This document shows, piece after piece, positions 26,683 to 33,847 of a DNA stretch of 64,000 nucleotides. How positions within the stretch are numbered: position 1 is the stretch's first letter; every line of letters begins with the position of its first letter. Source of the stretch: Gammaproteobacteria bacterium (GTDB lineage Bacteria; Pseudomonadota; Gammaproteobacteria; Steroidobacterales; Steroidobacteraceae); NCBI GenBank assembly GCA_017577615.1, contig PKRE01000001.1, positions 558,001-622,000 of the forward strand, written 5' to 3'. The position numbers and the translations under genes were made by a program. The notes beneath the pieces are model-generated. The model was not told where the DNA came from. It saw only the letters and a list, made by a program, of their open reading frames with translations, and did no database searches.

Positions 26683-27495
26683 CTATTCGCCGCGAGATCC
26701 GAGCTCACGCTCTATGGCGGTCGTGAGCGGTTTCATGAAATAGGACTCTTCCGGCATCAGACGCACGGCGATGCCGCGTTCCTCTAAAGTTGAGGCGACG
26801 ACCGGCCCGACAGCCGCCACTGCCGTACGCTCGAAGGCCGCCTTCACCAGCTCAGGTGTGCCGACGGAAAAGAGCCGATCCACCTGCACCGCGCTCGTGA
26901 ACGCAATGAGGTCCACCTCGCCTGCGGCCATCTTCTGAAGGAGCTCGAGCACGGCCGCATCCGCCGCCGCATCAGCGTAGACGTAGGGCTCGACAATCGA
27001 GACCTGAGCGCCAGCCGACTGCAGAAAGCTTTCGAGGGGGACATTCGGCTTGTTGCCGTAACGCTGCACCGTTACGCGTCGTCCCCCCAATGGCTCGCCT
27101 TCGAGGGCTCGGATGACACCCTCGGTCGTCGGGTGCTCGGCTGCCAGATCGGGCTTGAGCCCCAGCTCCCGCAGAGCCCGCGCCGGTTTCGGTCCGCGCG
27201 TGATCTTACGAACACGCGCGAGCGCCGCCACGAAAGGCGCGCGCAGCTCGGACGCGTGCCGTTCAATGCACGAAAGGATGCGTCGTAGACCTTCGCCCGT
27301 GAGCAAGATCAGATCGTCGCACTCTCCGGCATTGAACCGCCGGACCCAGTCGAGCACCGGCTGCGGATCGGGCGCATCGAGAATGGCCACCAGCGGACAA
27401 CGCAGCACTTTCGCGCCGCGGCGCTCGAGCATGGCCGCGAAAACGTCCAGCTCACGCGTTTCTGGAACGGCGATCGTTCGTCCGGAAAGAGTCAT
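26683..27495 (-). CDS. stand-alone uroporphyrinogen-III synthase-like protein (HemD family)
   Basis: 270 aa with the HEM4 fold of two alternating lobes. MTLSGRTIAVPETRELDVFAAMLERRGAKVLRCPL is the usual first strand-helix region, here cited as IAVPETREL and LERRGAKV. FAALAR-like VAALARVRKITRGPKPARALRELG and VDLIAFTSAVQVDRLF are conserved, and VAAVGPVVASTLEERGIAV is a typical second-lobe block. It is the second HemD-family gene in the window; the hem-cluster hemD at 39972 is more likely to serve main haem synthesis. Stand-alone paralogues occur beside nitrite/nitrate assimilation genes in some bacteria, but none are visible here. No SD was found. Confidence 0.82.
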   Translation of the reverse strand: MTLSGRTIAVPETRELDVFAAMLERRGAKVLRCPLVAILDAPDPQPVLDWVRRFNAGECDDLILLTGEGLRRILSCIERHASELRAPFVAALARVRKITRGPKPARALRELGLKPDLAAEHPTTEGVIRALEGEPLGGRRVTVQRYGNKPNVPLESFLQSAGAQVSIVEPYVYADAAADAAVLELLQKMAAGEVDLIAFTSAVQVDRLFSVGTPELVKAAFERTAVAAVGPVVASTLEERGIAVRLMPEESYFMKPLTTAIERELGSRGE

Positions 27496-27681
27496 AGGAC
27501 TGTCGGCGTTGGGCGGTGGACAGGCTCCATTGGTCTGTCGTGCTGAGCAAGCTCGAGGCGCTCGAGTCTACCACCCTGCTGCCTTTGAGCCGCTCGCGCG
27601 CTGGCTTGCTGCGCAATGCACTCTCAGGAGGACATCCAGCAAGTGACAACGGCGAACGCACCGACTCGCGCGCACGAAAGC

Positions 27682-27711
27682 TTGGGGCCGGATGGCTTCA
27701 GGCGCTATGAT
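27682..27711 (+). promoter_or_regulatory. candidate stable-RNA promoter for the tRNA-Arg region
   Basis: TTGGGG at 27682-27687 and TATGAT at 27706-27711 are 18 nt apart, followed by a GC-rich discriminator (GTCGCGCCCC). This is the look of a tRNA promoter. It lies just upstream of the truncated tRNA copy at 27731, so transcription would pass through that copy and the hairpins to the intact tRNA at 27871. Confidence 0.45.
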
Positions 27712-27721
27712 GTCGCGCCCC

Positions 27722-27760
27722 GCAGAACGTGCGCCCGTAGCTCAGTTGGGTGAGCGAGGG
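27722..27760 (+). pseudogene. truncated tRNA-Arg 5' half (duplicate)
   Basis: The 28 nt at 27722-27749, comprising 9 nt of leader and the first 19 nt of the tRNA (GCGCCCGTAGCTCAGTTGG), are identical to 27862-27889. After this the copy diverges (GTGAGCGAGGG). It never forms an anticodon stem, T-loop or CCA end, so it cannot be a working tRNA. A short TTTCCGAAG match to the real anticodon loop region occurs at 27765-27773. Confidence 0.7.
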
Positions 27761-27767
27761 TGCCTTT

Positions 27768-27836
27768 CCGAAGACACTCAACGTGTCTTCGGACCGAGCG
27801 AACGCCGGTGCACGGATGCACCGGCTGGAATCAGCC
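27768..27836 (+). other. three tandem hairpins between the tRNA copies
   Basis: Perfect stems follow one another: CCGAAGACAC with GTGTCTTCGG (27768-27792, 10 bp, 5-nt loop), GCCGGTGCA with TGCACCGGC (27804-27825, 9 bp, 4-nt loop) and GGCTG with CAGCC (27823-27836, 5 bp, 4-nt loop, sharing 3 nt with the second stem). None is followed by a T run, so they are not obvious terminators. They would lie in the leader of the tRNA transcript. Confidence 0.6.
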
Positions 27837-27870
27837 GCAGGGATGCTCGGGTATCCGGATTGCAGAACGT

Positions 27871-27947
27871 GCGCCCGTAGCTCAGTTGGATAGAGTGACG
27901 GTTTCCGAAGCCGTAGGTCACAGGTTCGAATCCTGTCGGGCGCGCCA
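27871..27947 (+). tRNA. tRNA-Arg (anticodon CCG)
   Basis: 77 nt with encoded CCA. The acceptor stem is GCGCCCG with CGGGCGC, discriminator G. The D arm is GCTC-AGTTGGATA-GAGT, the anticodon stem ACGGT with GCCGT around the loop TTCCGAA, giving anticodon CCG, the variable loop AGGTC and the T arm ACAGG-TTCGAAT-CCTGT. The sequence is very close to the E. coli CCG-reading arginine tRNA. It stands alone between the HemD-like gene and the cytochrome c5 gene. A partial copy of its 5' half is 140 nt upstream. Confidence 0.95.
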
Positions 27948-28120
27948 CCTTTCCTTCATCCGCTATAGTCACGAGCTCGCCGCCCGTCGCGAGCGCTCGG
28001 CCGCCTGGACACTGAACCGGCCGCGCACAAGCCCGCTGCCCACCGCTCGCACATCGCCAGATCACGTAGATTCTCCTGCGAGACTCGTCGGCGTTCGCGC
28101 TGAAACCACGACCCGGGCAG

Positions 28121-28149
28121 TTTATCGACCGTAGGCCGGCGGCTATACT
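28121..28149 (+). promoter_or_regulatory. candidate promoter of the cytochrome c5 gene
   Basis: TATACT at 28144-28149 is a good -10 box. TTTATC at 28121-28126 is a weak -35 box, 17 nt away. The start codon follows 36 nt later, leaving room for the GGAG ribosome site. Confidence 0.4.
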
Positions 28150-28185
28150 TGCGCGCCCGTCTTGTTGCACCTGTCTGGAGCCGAT

Positions 28186-28731
28186 GTGAGCGCTGAGCAC
28201 GACAAGAAGTTCTTCGACACGTTCATGATGGTTCTCGGCGTGCTTGTTGCCGTTGCGATCGGGATCCTGATCCTGGTCAGGATCGTGGCCGCGAACACGC
28301 AGGAAAAGCACGTGATGGCGGACCCTGCTCTTCGAGCCGCGGTGGAAGAACGCATCCAGCCGATCGGCAAAGTGGCGATTGCCGGACAGGACAATTCCGC
28401 GCTGGCCATGACGTCAGGAGCGCAAGCCGGCGCCGCGAGCGGTGCCTCGGGCGCAGCTTCGGCGGCACCCGCGGCAGACATGTCTGGCGAGCAGGTCTAC
28501 AACATGGCCTGCGTGGCCTGCCATGGCGCGGGCGTTGCGGGCGCACCCAAGCACGGCGACAAGGGCGCTTGGTCGGCGCGCCTCGCGAAAGGCATCGACA
28601 CGCTCTACAAGCACGCTATCGAAGGCTTCCAGGGCGATGCGGGCTTCATGCCGCCGAAAGGCGGACGTGTCGATCTTTCGGATCAGTCCGTGAAGAACGC
28701 TGTCGACTTCATGGTTCAGGCTGCCAAGTAG
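28186..28731 (+). CDS. cytochrome c5 family protein, membrane-anchored
   Basis: 181 aa. One membrane helix near residues 15-35 (VLGVLVAVAIGILILVRIV) anchors it. A long Ala/Gly/Ser-rich linker (about 75-100) separates this from the haem domain, which has CVACH at 109-113 and a distal Met in GFMPPKGGRVDLSD, typical of cytochrome c5. The function is periplasmic electron transfer. The GTG at 28186 is chosen because GGAG lies 6-7 nt upstream; the frame from TTG at 28162 adds 8 residues. A strong terminator follows at 28757-28789. It is convergent with yifB. Confidence 0.9.
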   Translation: MSAEHDKKFFDTFMMVLGVLVAVAIGILILVRIVAANTQEKHVMADPALRAAVEERIQPIGKVAIAGQDNSALAMTSGAQAGAASGASGAASAAPAADMSGEQVYNMACVACHGAGVAGAPKHGDKGAWSARLAKGIDTLYKHAIEGFQGDAGFMPPKGGRVDLSDQSVKNAVDFMVQAAK

Positions 28732-28750
28732 GCCGAGCCAGCGCCAACCC

Positions 28751-30289
28751 TCAGAGCGCGCCGCCTCCGGGCGGCGCGTTTGTGCTTTTACGATCCAGCC
28801 GCCGCAGCGTGATCGCTTCGCTGACGTGAGCAGCATGGATCTTCTCTTCCCCGGCCAGATCCGCGATCGTGCGCGCCACCTTGAGCACGCGGTGATAAGC
28901 ACGCGCGGACAGGTTCAGCCTCGTCGCCGCTCGCTCCAAGATCCGCATCCCTTCCGGGCTCAACGGACAGTAGCGCTCTACATCTCGGTTCGTGAGGCGC
29001 GCGTTGGTGGTGCGCTGACGTGCGTGCTGGCGTTCACGGGCGCGCAGCACCCGCTCCGCCACGACTGCGCTCGGCTCGATCCCTCGTGTGTCCGCGCGCA
29101 TCACTTCGAGCGACGGTCGCGGCACTTCCACGTGCAGATCGAGCCGATCCAGCAACGGACCCGAGAGTCGATCGCGATAGCGCTGCACCTTGTCCGGAGC
29201 GCATCTGCACACCGTCTGCGTATCGCCAAGATAGCCGCAGGGACACGGGTTCATGGCTGCGATCAATTGGAAACGGGCGGGAAACTCCGCTTGCCGTGCC
29301 GCGCGCGAAATCGTGATGACGCCCGTTTCGAGCGGCTCGCGCAGCACTTCGAGCACCCGTCGATCGAACTCCGGCAACTCGTCGAGAAACAACACCCCAT
29401 TGTGCGCGAGTGAGATTTCGCCGGGCCGGATGTGCGCGCCGCCGCCGACGAGCGCGACCGCCGATGCCGTGTGATGCGGGGCGCGAAAAGGACGGATGCA
29501 CCAATCCTCATTCTTGAGCGGAATGCCGGCCACGCTGCGTACCGCAGCCACTTCCATCGCTTCTGCTTCGCTCAAGGGAGGCAGCAACCCCGGCAGGCGC
29601 TGCGCGAGCATGCTCTTGCCGGTGCCCGGCGGACCAACCAGCAACAAGCTGTGCTCCCCGGCCGCAGCAATCTCCAGCGCACGCTTCGCGTGCGCCTGCC
29701 CGCGCACCTCGCACAGATCCGCCACGATCGGCGCTTGCGCTGGCGCAGGCCCCGTACCCTTTGCGAACTCGAGCGGAGCGCTCCCTTGTATATGGGAGAC
29801 GACGTTCAACAAATGATGGGCGACTGCCGCGCGGCTGCTCTGCACGAGCGCCACCTCTTGCGCGTTGGACGCAGGAACGATCATGGTGTGCTGCGCACGC
29901 GCTGCGGCGAGCGCTGCCAACAGTGCGCCCTTGACCGGTCGCACCTCTCCACTTAGCGACAGCTCTCCATACAGCTCACAGCCATCGAGGCGTGCCGCAG
30001 GAATCTGCGCCGACGCCATCAGAATGCTGATGGCAATGGGCAAATCGAAGCGACAACCTTCTTTCGGCAAGTCGGCGGGGGAAAGATTGACTGTGACGCG
30101 GCCGGCGGGAAACTCGAATCCCGAGTTCGTGATCGCCGCGCGTACGCGATCACGGCTTTCCTTCACGACGGCTTCGGGAAGCCCCACGATCGTGAAGGCG
30201 GGCAGACCGCTGCCGACGTCGGCTTCGACTGTGACGAGCGGTGCATCCATGCCGTGTTGAGCACGGCTCAATACCGATGCCATGGCCAT
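28751..30289 (-). CDS. yifB: YifB/ComM family Mg-chelatase-like AAA ATPase
   Basis: 512 aa, normal family length. The N-terminal ChlI-like domain has DVGSGLPAFTIVGLPEAVVKESRDRVRAA, cited as GLPAFTIVGLPEAV. The AAA core has Walker A GPPGTGKSM and Walker B NGVLFLDELPEF, with sensor LIAAMNPCPCGYLG. The C-terminal Mg_chelatase_C domain (about 410-505) has SARAYHRVLKVARTIADLAG. ComM in competent bacteria is a branch-migration helicase that helps integrate transformed DNA, so a recombination role is likely. The start ATG at 30289 has GGAGG 8 nt upstream. Its last codons overlap the opposite-strand terminator of the cytochrome c5 gene. Confidence 0.93.
   Translation of the reverse strand: MAMASVLSRAQHGMDAPLVTVEADVGSGLPAFTIVGLPEAVVKESRDRVRAAITNSGFEFPAGRVTVNLSPADLPKEGCRFDLPIAISILMASAQIPAARLDGCELYGELSLSGEVRPVKGALLAALAAARAQHTMIVPASNAQEVALVQSSRAAVAHHLLNVVSHIQGSAPLEFAKGTGPAPAQAPIVADLCEVRGQAHAKRALEIAAAGEHSLLLVGPPGTGKSMLAQRLPGLLPPLSEAEAMEVAAVRSVAGIPLKNEDWCIRPFRAPHHTASAVALVGGGAHIRPGEISLAHNGVLFLDELPEFDRRVLEVLREPLETGVITISRAARQAEFPARFQLIAAMNPCPCGYLGDTQTVCRCAPDKVQRYRDRLSGPLLDRLDLHVEVPRPSLEVMRADTRGIEPSAVVAERVLRARERQHARQRTTNARLTNRDVERYCPLSPEGMRILERAATRLNLSARAYHRVLKVARTIADLAGEEKIHAAHVSEAITLRRLDRKSTNAPPGGGAL
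28757..28789 (+). terminator. rho-independent terminator after cytochrome c5
   Basis: CGCGCCGCC at 28757-28765 pairs with GGCGGCGCG at 28770-28778 around the loop TCCG, followed by TTTGTGCTTTT. It lies inside the 3' end of yifB coding sequence on the other strand. Confidence 0.75.
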
Positions 30290-30489
30290 TCCGTGGCCCT
30301 CCTCTTGTTTTGGGCGGTAGGCTTCAGACTAGGGGCGCGCAGCGCGTCGAAACCTCACGCCCAGGAGCCCGAATTCACTTCCCGCGCTTGCACGCGGATC
30401 GTGCATACCGCAGCGGCCTCACCTTAGCCCATCGCGAGTGCGATCTCCTGCCCTGCCGAAGCGGCAAGCCGGCGTGATCCGGACGCGCG

Positions 30490-30786
30490 TTATTCGCCTG
30501 ACTCTCCTGCTTCGCTCGTGGCAGGCGCGGAAGCGCCGCCACGTTCCAGCGCCGCAACACGCGCTTCTAACGCTTCCAGTTTTTCGCGTGTGCGGCGCAG
30601 CACTGCGGCTTGAACGTCGAACTCTTGTCGCGGAACGAGGTCGAGCCGCGCCAGGCCCGCTTGCAGTACGGCCTTGAAGTTCTCCTCGAGATCGCGCCTC
30701 AGCGCCGTGACGCTTGGCGGCACGACAGCGGAAAGGCGTCTGGCAAGGTCGTCAATGAATCGCGGGTCCAATCGTCCATCCCCCAT
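30490..30786 (-). CDS. ubiK: ubiquinone biosynthesis accessory factor UbiK
   Basis: 98 aa of the BMFP/YqiC type. It starts MGDGRLDPRFIDDLARRLSAV, then PSVTALRRDLEENFKAVLQAGLARLDLV (cited in part), PRQEFDVQAAVLRRTREKL and a C-terminal coiled coil (LEALEARVAALE) before an acidic tail. In E. coli UbiK (YqiC) binds UbiJ and aids the aerobic steps of ubiquinone synthesis; here ubiJ is in the same window at 52389. The ATG at 30786 follows a poor SD. The frame back to 31011 would run through the glnK control region, so it is not used. yifB is 200 nt downstream on the same strand. Confidence 0.9.
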   Translation of the reverse strand: MGDGRLDPRFIDDLARRLSAVVPPSVTALRRDLEENFKAVLQAGLARLDLVPRQEFDVQAAVLRRTREKLEALEARVAALERGGASAPATSEAGESGE

Positions 30787-31000
30787 CAGCTGGTGGGAAA
30801 TGTAGCACGATACACGCCGCATGGGACAAGGGAGCCTGCCGGCGGTAGACGGTGGGGGCCACGGCTGGTCGGGTGTCACATCGTCGGACTGTTGGAGCCG
30901 AGATCCATCAGCCCTACGTTCCAGCCTCCAGCGCGACCCCAACCCCCAGCCTCTGTTGACCCCACAACCCGCCCTCATTTGATGCATGCCGCCGTCCCGT

Positions 31001-31017
31001 CGCACCAGCACGGTGCG
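31001..31017. promoter_or_regulatory. NtrC-type binding site upstream of glnK
   Basis: CGCACC-AGCAC-GGTGCG is a perfect inverted repeat with 5-nt spacing, matching the NtrC consensus core GCACC-N5-GGTGC. Its centre is about 61 bp upstream of the -24 element, a normal place for an enhancer of a sigma-54 promoter. Confidence 0.7.
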
Positions 31018-31068
31018 AATGGCGAGTCACTGCACCCGAATAACTCACCAAATTCATGCAGTAAACCG

Positions 31069-31084
31069 TGGCACAGAAGATGCA
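31069..31084 (+). promoter_or_regulatory. sigma-54 (RpoN) promoter of glnK-amtB
   Basis: TGGCAC-AGAAG-ATGCA fits the consensus TGGCAC-N5-TTGCA with one change, and has GG and GC spaced by 10 nt. The start codon of glnK is 63 nt downstream of the -12 element. With the NtrC palindrome upstream this predicts activation under nitrogen limitation. Confidence 0.8.
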
Positions 31085-31146
31085 ACGGACGCGGCGCGCC
31101 TCGGCTCCGCATCCAAGCGGCGCAAACGACACGGAGTTGGGATTCG

Positions 31147-31485
31147 ATGAAATTGATTACTGCGATCATCAAGCCCTTCAAGCTCGATGACGTTCGTCAG
31201 GCGGTAGCGGACATCGGCATCCAAGGCATCACGGTGACCGAAGTGCAAGGCTTCGGTCGTCAACGTGGTCATACGGAAATCTATCGCGGCGCGGAGTACC
31301 GCGTCGACTTCGTACCGAAAACGAAGATCGAGCTGGCAGTCGACGACTCGATGACCGAGCAGGTCGTCGAAGCCATCTCGAATGTCGCCCGCACGGGAAA
31401 GATCGGTGACGGAAAGATCTTTGTCACGGATCTCGAGCAGGCCGTGCGCATCCGCACCGGGGAAACGGGCCCCGACGCGCTATGA
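31147..31485 (+). CDS. glnK: nitrogen regulatory protein P-II (GlnK)
   Basis: 112 aa, the exact P-II length. It starts MKLITAIIKPFKLDDVR and has the T-loop GRQRGHTEIYRGAEYRVDF with Tyr51, the residue uridylylated by GlnD. The B and C loops show as TGKIGDGKIFV and RIRTGETGPDAL. P-II trimers sense 2-oxoglutarate and ADP/ATP. The pairing with amtB immediately downstream identifies this copy as GlnK, which plugs the ammonium channel when nitrogen is plentiful. The ATG at 31147 has GGAG about 11 nt upstream. Expression is probably RpoN/NtrC controlled (see sites at 31001 and 31069). Confidence 0.95.
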   Translation: MKLITAIIKPFKLDDVRQAVADIGIQGITVTEVQGFGRQRGHTEIYRGAEYRVDFVPKTKIELAVDDSMTEQVVEAISNVARTGKIGDGKIFVTDLEQAVRIRTGETGPDAL

Positions 31486-31550
31486 GTCAGCGACACCGCT
31501 TCCTGGCAATCACAAGCGACTTGTCTGTCTCTATCCGCAGGAGAACCACA

Positions 31551-32975
31551 GTGAAAATACCCTTCGTAACGAGCCGCGCGCTCACTTACCTATGGAGCAT
31601 GGCGCTCATGGCGCTCATGCTCTTCGGCACTGAGCTCTGTGGAGCGCAGGATGCGCACGCAACCGGCGAGATAGCCGCAGCGACAGAAGCCGCTACGGCG
31701 GAAGCGGCAACCGCAGAGGAAGCGGCCACGCTCGACAGTGGCGACACCGCATGGATGCTCACGGCAACGGTGCTCGTGCTGTTCATGACGATACCGGGTC
31801 TCGCGCTGTTCTACGGCGGCATGGTGCGCTCGAAGAACATCCTTTCGATTCTCATGCAATGTTTCGCGATCACCGGCCTGATGGCGGTGCTGTGGACCAT
31901 TTACGGTTACAGCCTGGCATTCGATACCAGCGGCATGGAAGCCAATGTGCTCAATCTGCATTCGTTCATCGGCGGTCTCGACAAGTTCATGCTGTCGGGC
32001 GTGACGCTCGATTCCTTGGTGGGCACGATTCCCGAATCGGTGTTCGTGACCTTTCAGATGACGTTCGCGATCATCACGCCGGCGCTGATCGTGGGTGCGT
32101 TCGCTGAACGCATGAAGTTCTCCGCGTTGCTGATCTTCATGGCGTTGTGGTTCACCGTGTGCTACGTCCCGATGGTGCACATGGTGTGGAGCGGCGACGG
32201 CGCGCTCATGTGGGACTGGGGCGTGCTCGACTTCGCCGGCGGCACGGTCGTGCACATCAATGCAGGCATCGCCGGTCTCGTTGCAGCGCTGGTGCTCGGC
32301 AAGCGGCAAGGCTACGGCACGGCCATCATGGCGCCTCACAATCTCACGCTGTCGATGGTGGGCGCCGCGATGCTCTGGATCGGCTGGTTCGGCTTCAACG
32401 CAGGCAGCGCGTTGGCGGCTGGCACCTCGGCCGGCATGGCAATGCTCGTGACGCAGATCTGCACGGCCACGGCCGCGTTGGCGTGGATGTTTGCCGAGTG
32501 GATTGCGCACGGTAAGCCTTCGCTCCTCGGCATCATCTCTGGCGCCGTGGCCGGCCTGGTCGCAATCACACCGGCGTCCGGCACAGTCGGCCCGGCAGGC
32601 GCGTTGGTGATTGGCGCGGTGGCTGGCGTCGTGTGCTTCCTGGCCGCGACCAAGATGAAGCATGCGCTCGGTTACGACGATTCGCTGGACGTCTTCGGGG
32701 TACACGCGGTAGGCGGAATCGTTGGCGCCATTCTCACGGGTGTGTTCGCCTTCCCCAGCATGGGCGGGGTGTGGGAGCCGGGCGAAGGTGCCACGATCGC
32801 CAGCCAAGTGTGGATCCAGACTCAAAGCGTGCTCTTCACGATCGTTTACACGGGTGTGTTGAGCTACGCCTTGCTCAAGCTCGTGGACGCGATGGTCGGC
32901 CTGCGTGTGACGAGCGAGCAGGAAGAGCTGGGACTCGACTTGGCGCTCCACAACGAGCGCGGCTACAACCTCTGA
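31551..32975 (+). CDS. amtB: ammonium transporter AmtB
   Basis: 474 aa. A signal-like first helix (ALTYLWSMALMALMLFG) and an Ala/Glu-rich segment precede the eleven-helix channel. Conserved features are FYGGMVRSKNILS, FAERMKFSALL, FAGGTVVHINAGIAGLV and GVHAVGGIVGAILTG, which carry the twin pore His residues, and the tail GLRVTSEQEELGLDLALHNE. It forms a trimeric NH3/NH4+ channel in the inner membrane, gated by GlnK. I favour the GTG at 31551 with AGGAG 8 nt upstream; an ATG at 31482 that overlaps the glnK stop (ATGA) would add 23 residues. A terminator follows at 33086. Confidence 0.93.
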   Translation: MKIPFVTSRALTYLWSMALMALMLFGTELCGAQDAHATGEIAAATEAATAEAATAEEAATLDSGDTAWMLTATVLVLFMTIPGLALFYGGMVRSKNILSILMQCFAITGLMAVLWTIYGYSLAFDTSGMEANVLNLHSFIGGLDKFMLSGVTLDSLVGTIPESVFVTFQMTFAIITPALIVGAFAERMKFSALLIFMALWFTVCYVPMVHMVWSGDGALMWDWGVLDFAGGTVVHINAGIAGLVAALVLGKRQGYGTAIMAPHNLTLSMVGAAMLWIGWFGFNAGSALAAGTSAGMAMLVTQICTATAALAWMFAEWIAHGKPSLLGIISGAVAGLVAITPASGTVGPAGALVIGAVAGVVCFLAATKMKHALGYDDSLDVFGVHAVGGIVGAILTGVFAFPSMGGVWEPGEGATIASQVWIQTQSVLFTIVYTGVLSYALLKLVDAMVGLRVTSEQEELGLDLALHNERGYNL

Positions 32976-33388
32976 GGGGAAGCTCGGGGCTGGGACGGGG
33001 CAAGGTGCGCGCGAAAGCGGAGAAACCGCGAGCGCGAACCGGACGCCCCGAGCCCACGTCCCGCCACTTGCGATTCACGGTTCGCAATCGGCGGCGACTG
33101 CCGCCGATTTTTATCCGGCGTGTTCTCGGAGCTCGAGGCTCGGGCAGGACTTCAACACTGTCCTGCCGCACACTTCCACGAACGACGCAGCCTCCCTTAC
33201 GTGCGGCGTTCTCTCGACCGACATAGCCCGTGTGATCCATTCCACATTCTGAGACCCTACGAGGCACTGTCTTAATCCCTACACTTCCGACGGGCTGCTA
33301 CACTCGGCTCGCTTTTTCGGAGCTTGCTCGGCGCCGCAAGTGCTTGACAGCGCGCCGATTGCGGTCGGATATGAAACGGAGATTTCCC
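32976..33388. other. intergenic region between amtB and the DUF4124 gene (413 nt)
   Basis: It holds a GC-rich GGGCTGGG-type repeat just after amtB, the amtB terminator at 33086-33112, and the control region of the DUF4124 gene with a TTGACA at 33344. I see no gene in it. Confidence 0.45.
33086..33112 (+). terminator. rho-independent terminator after amtB
   Basis: AATCGGCGGC (33086-33095) pairs with GCCGCCGATT (33100-33109) around loop GACT, followed by TTTT with an A after. This is a strong hairpin with a T run, 111 nt after the amtB stop. Confidence 0.8.
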
Positions 33389-33847
33389 ATGTTGCGAGCC
33401 CTGATCTCCTTCGCCCTTGGCGCATCCATCCTGTTTGGCGCACAAGCACAGGCGGACGTGTACCGATACACTGATGCTCAGGGCAACGTGCATTACACCG
33501 ACAAACCCGCGACATTGCCGGCCGAGCGTGTCGACATCCAATCGCGCCGGACCGACGTCGTCGCCTTGCAGGCGCGCCAACAAGAAGAGCTCCAGCGCAT
33601 GAATGCAGCCGAAGAAGCGCGCCGGCAGGCCGCTACGCAACGTGCAGAGCAGCGCCGGGCTGCTGAGGCAGAGGCGGCCGACAAAGCCGAACAGTGCAAA
33701 AAGGCGCGCGAGCGGTACGATACTTATATGAGCGCGCAGCGCCTCTACGAGCAGTTACCGAACGGTGAGCGTCGCTACCTGACGGATGCGGAGCTCGATG
33801 CGGCGCGCGCATCCGCAAAGGCCAGTATGGACGTGCTTTGTCAGTGA
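33389..33847 (+). CDS. DUF4124 domain periplasmic protein
   Basis: 152 aa. A Sec signal peptide (LRALISFALGASILFGAQAQA) is followed by a short DUF4124 domain with VYRYTDAQGNVHYTDKP, then a long charged helix rich in Arg, Gln, Glu and Ala (about 55-110, probable coiled coil), then a C-terminal part with two Cys (AEQCKKARERYDTYM; VLCQ) that may form a disulfide. DUF4124 proteins are small envelope proteins of unknown function. I chose the ATG at 33389, which has GGAG 7 nt upstream; an ATG at 33371 would add six residues. The stop overlaps the next gene's GTG (GTGA), so translation is coupled. Confidence 0.82.
   Translation: MLRALISFALGASILFGAQAQADVYRYTDAQGNVHYTDKPATLPAERVDIQSRRTDVVALQARQQEELQRMNAAEEARRQAATQRAEQRRAAEAEAADKAEQCKKARERYDTYMSAQRLYEQLPNGERRYLTDAELDAARASAKASMDVLCQ

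Noticed and set aside
27731..27840. First tRNA-like copy as a second tRNA gene
   Set aside because: Only the acceptor 5' strand and part of the D arm match; there is no T-loop, no anticodon stem and no CCA.
31590..32951. 453-codon minus-strand open frame opposite amtB
   Set aside because: His/Arg-rich shadow produced by GC-biased third positions of amtB.
33344..33373. TTGACA followed by GATATG as promoter of the DUF4124 gene
   Set aside because: The -35 box is perfect but the -10 match is 3 of 6 and transcription would begin past the ribosome site.
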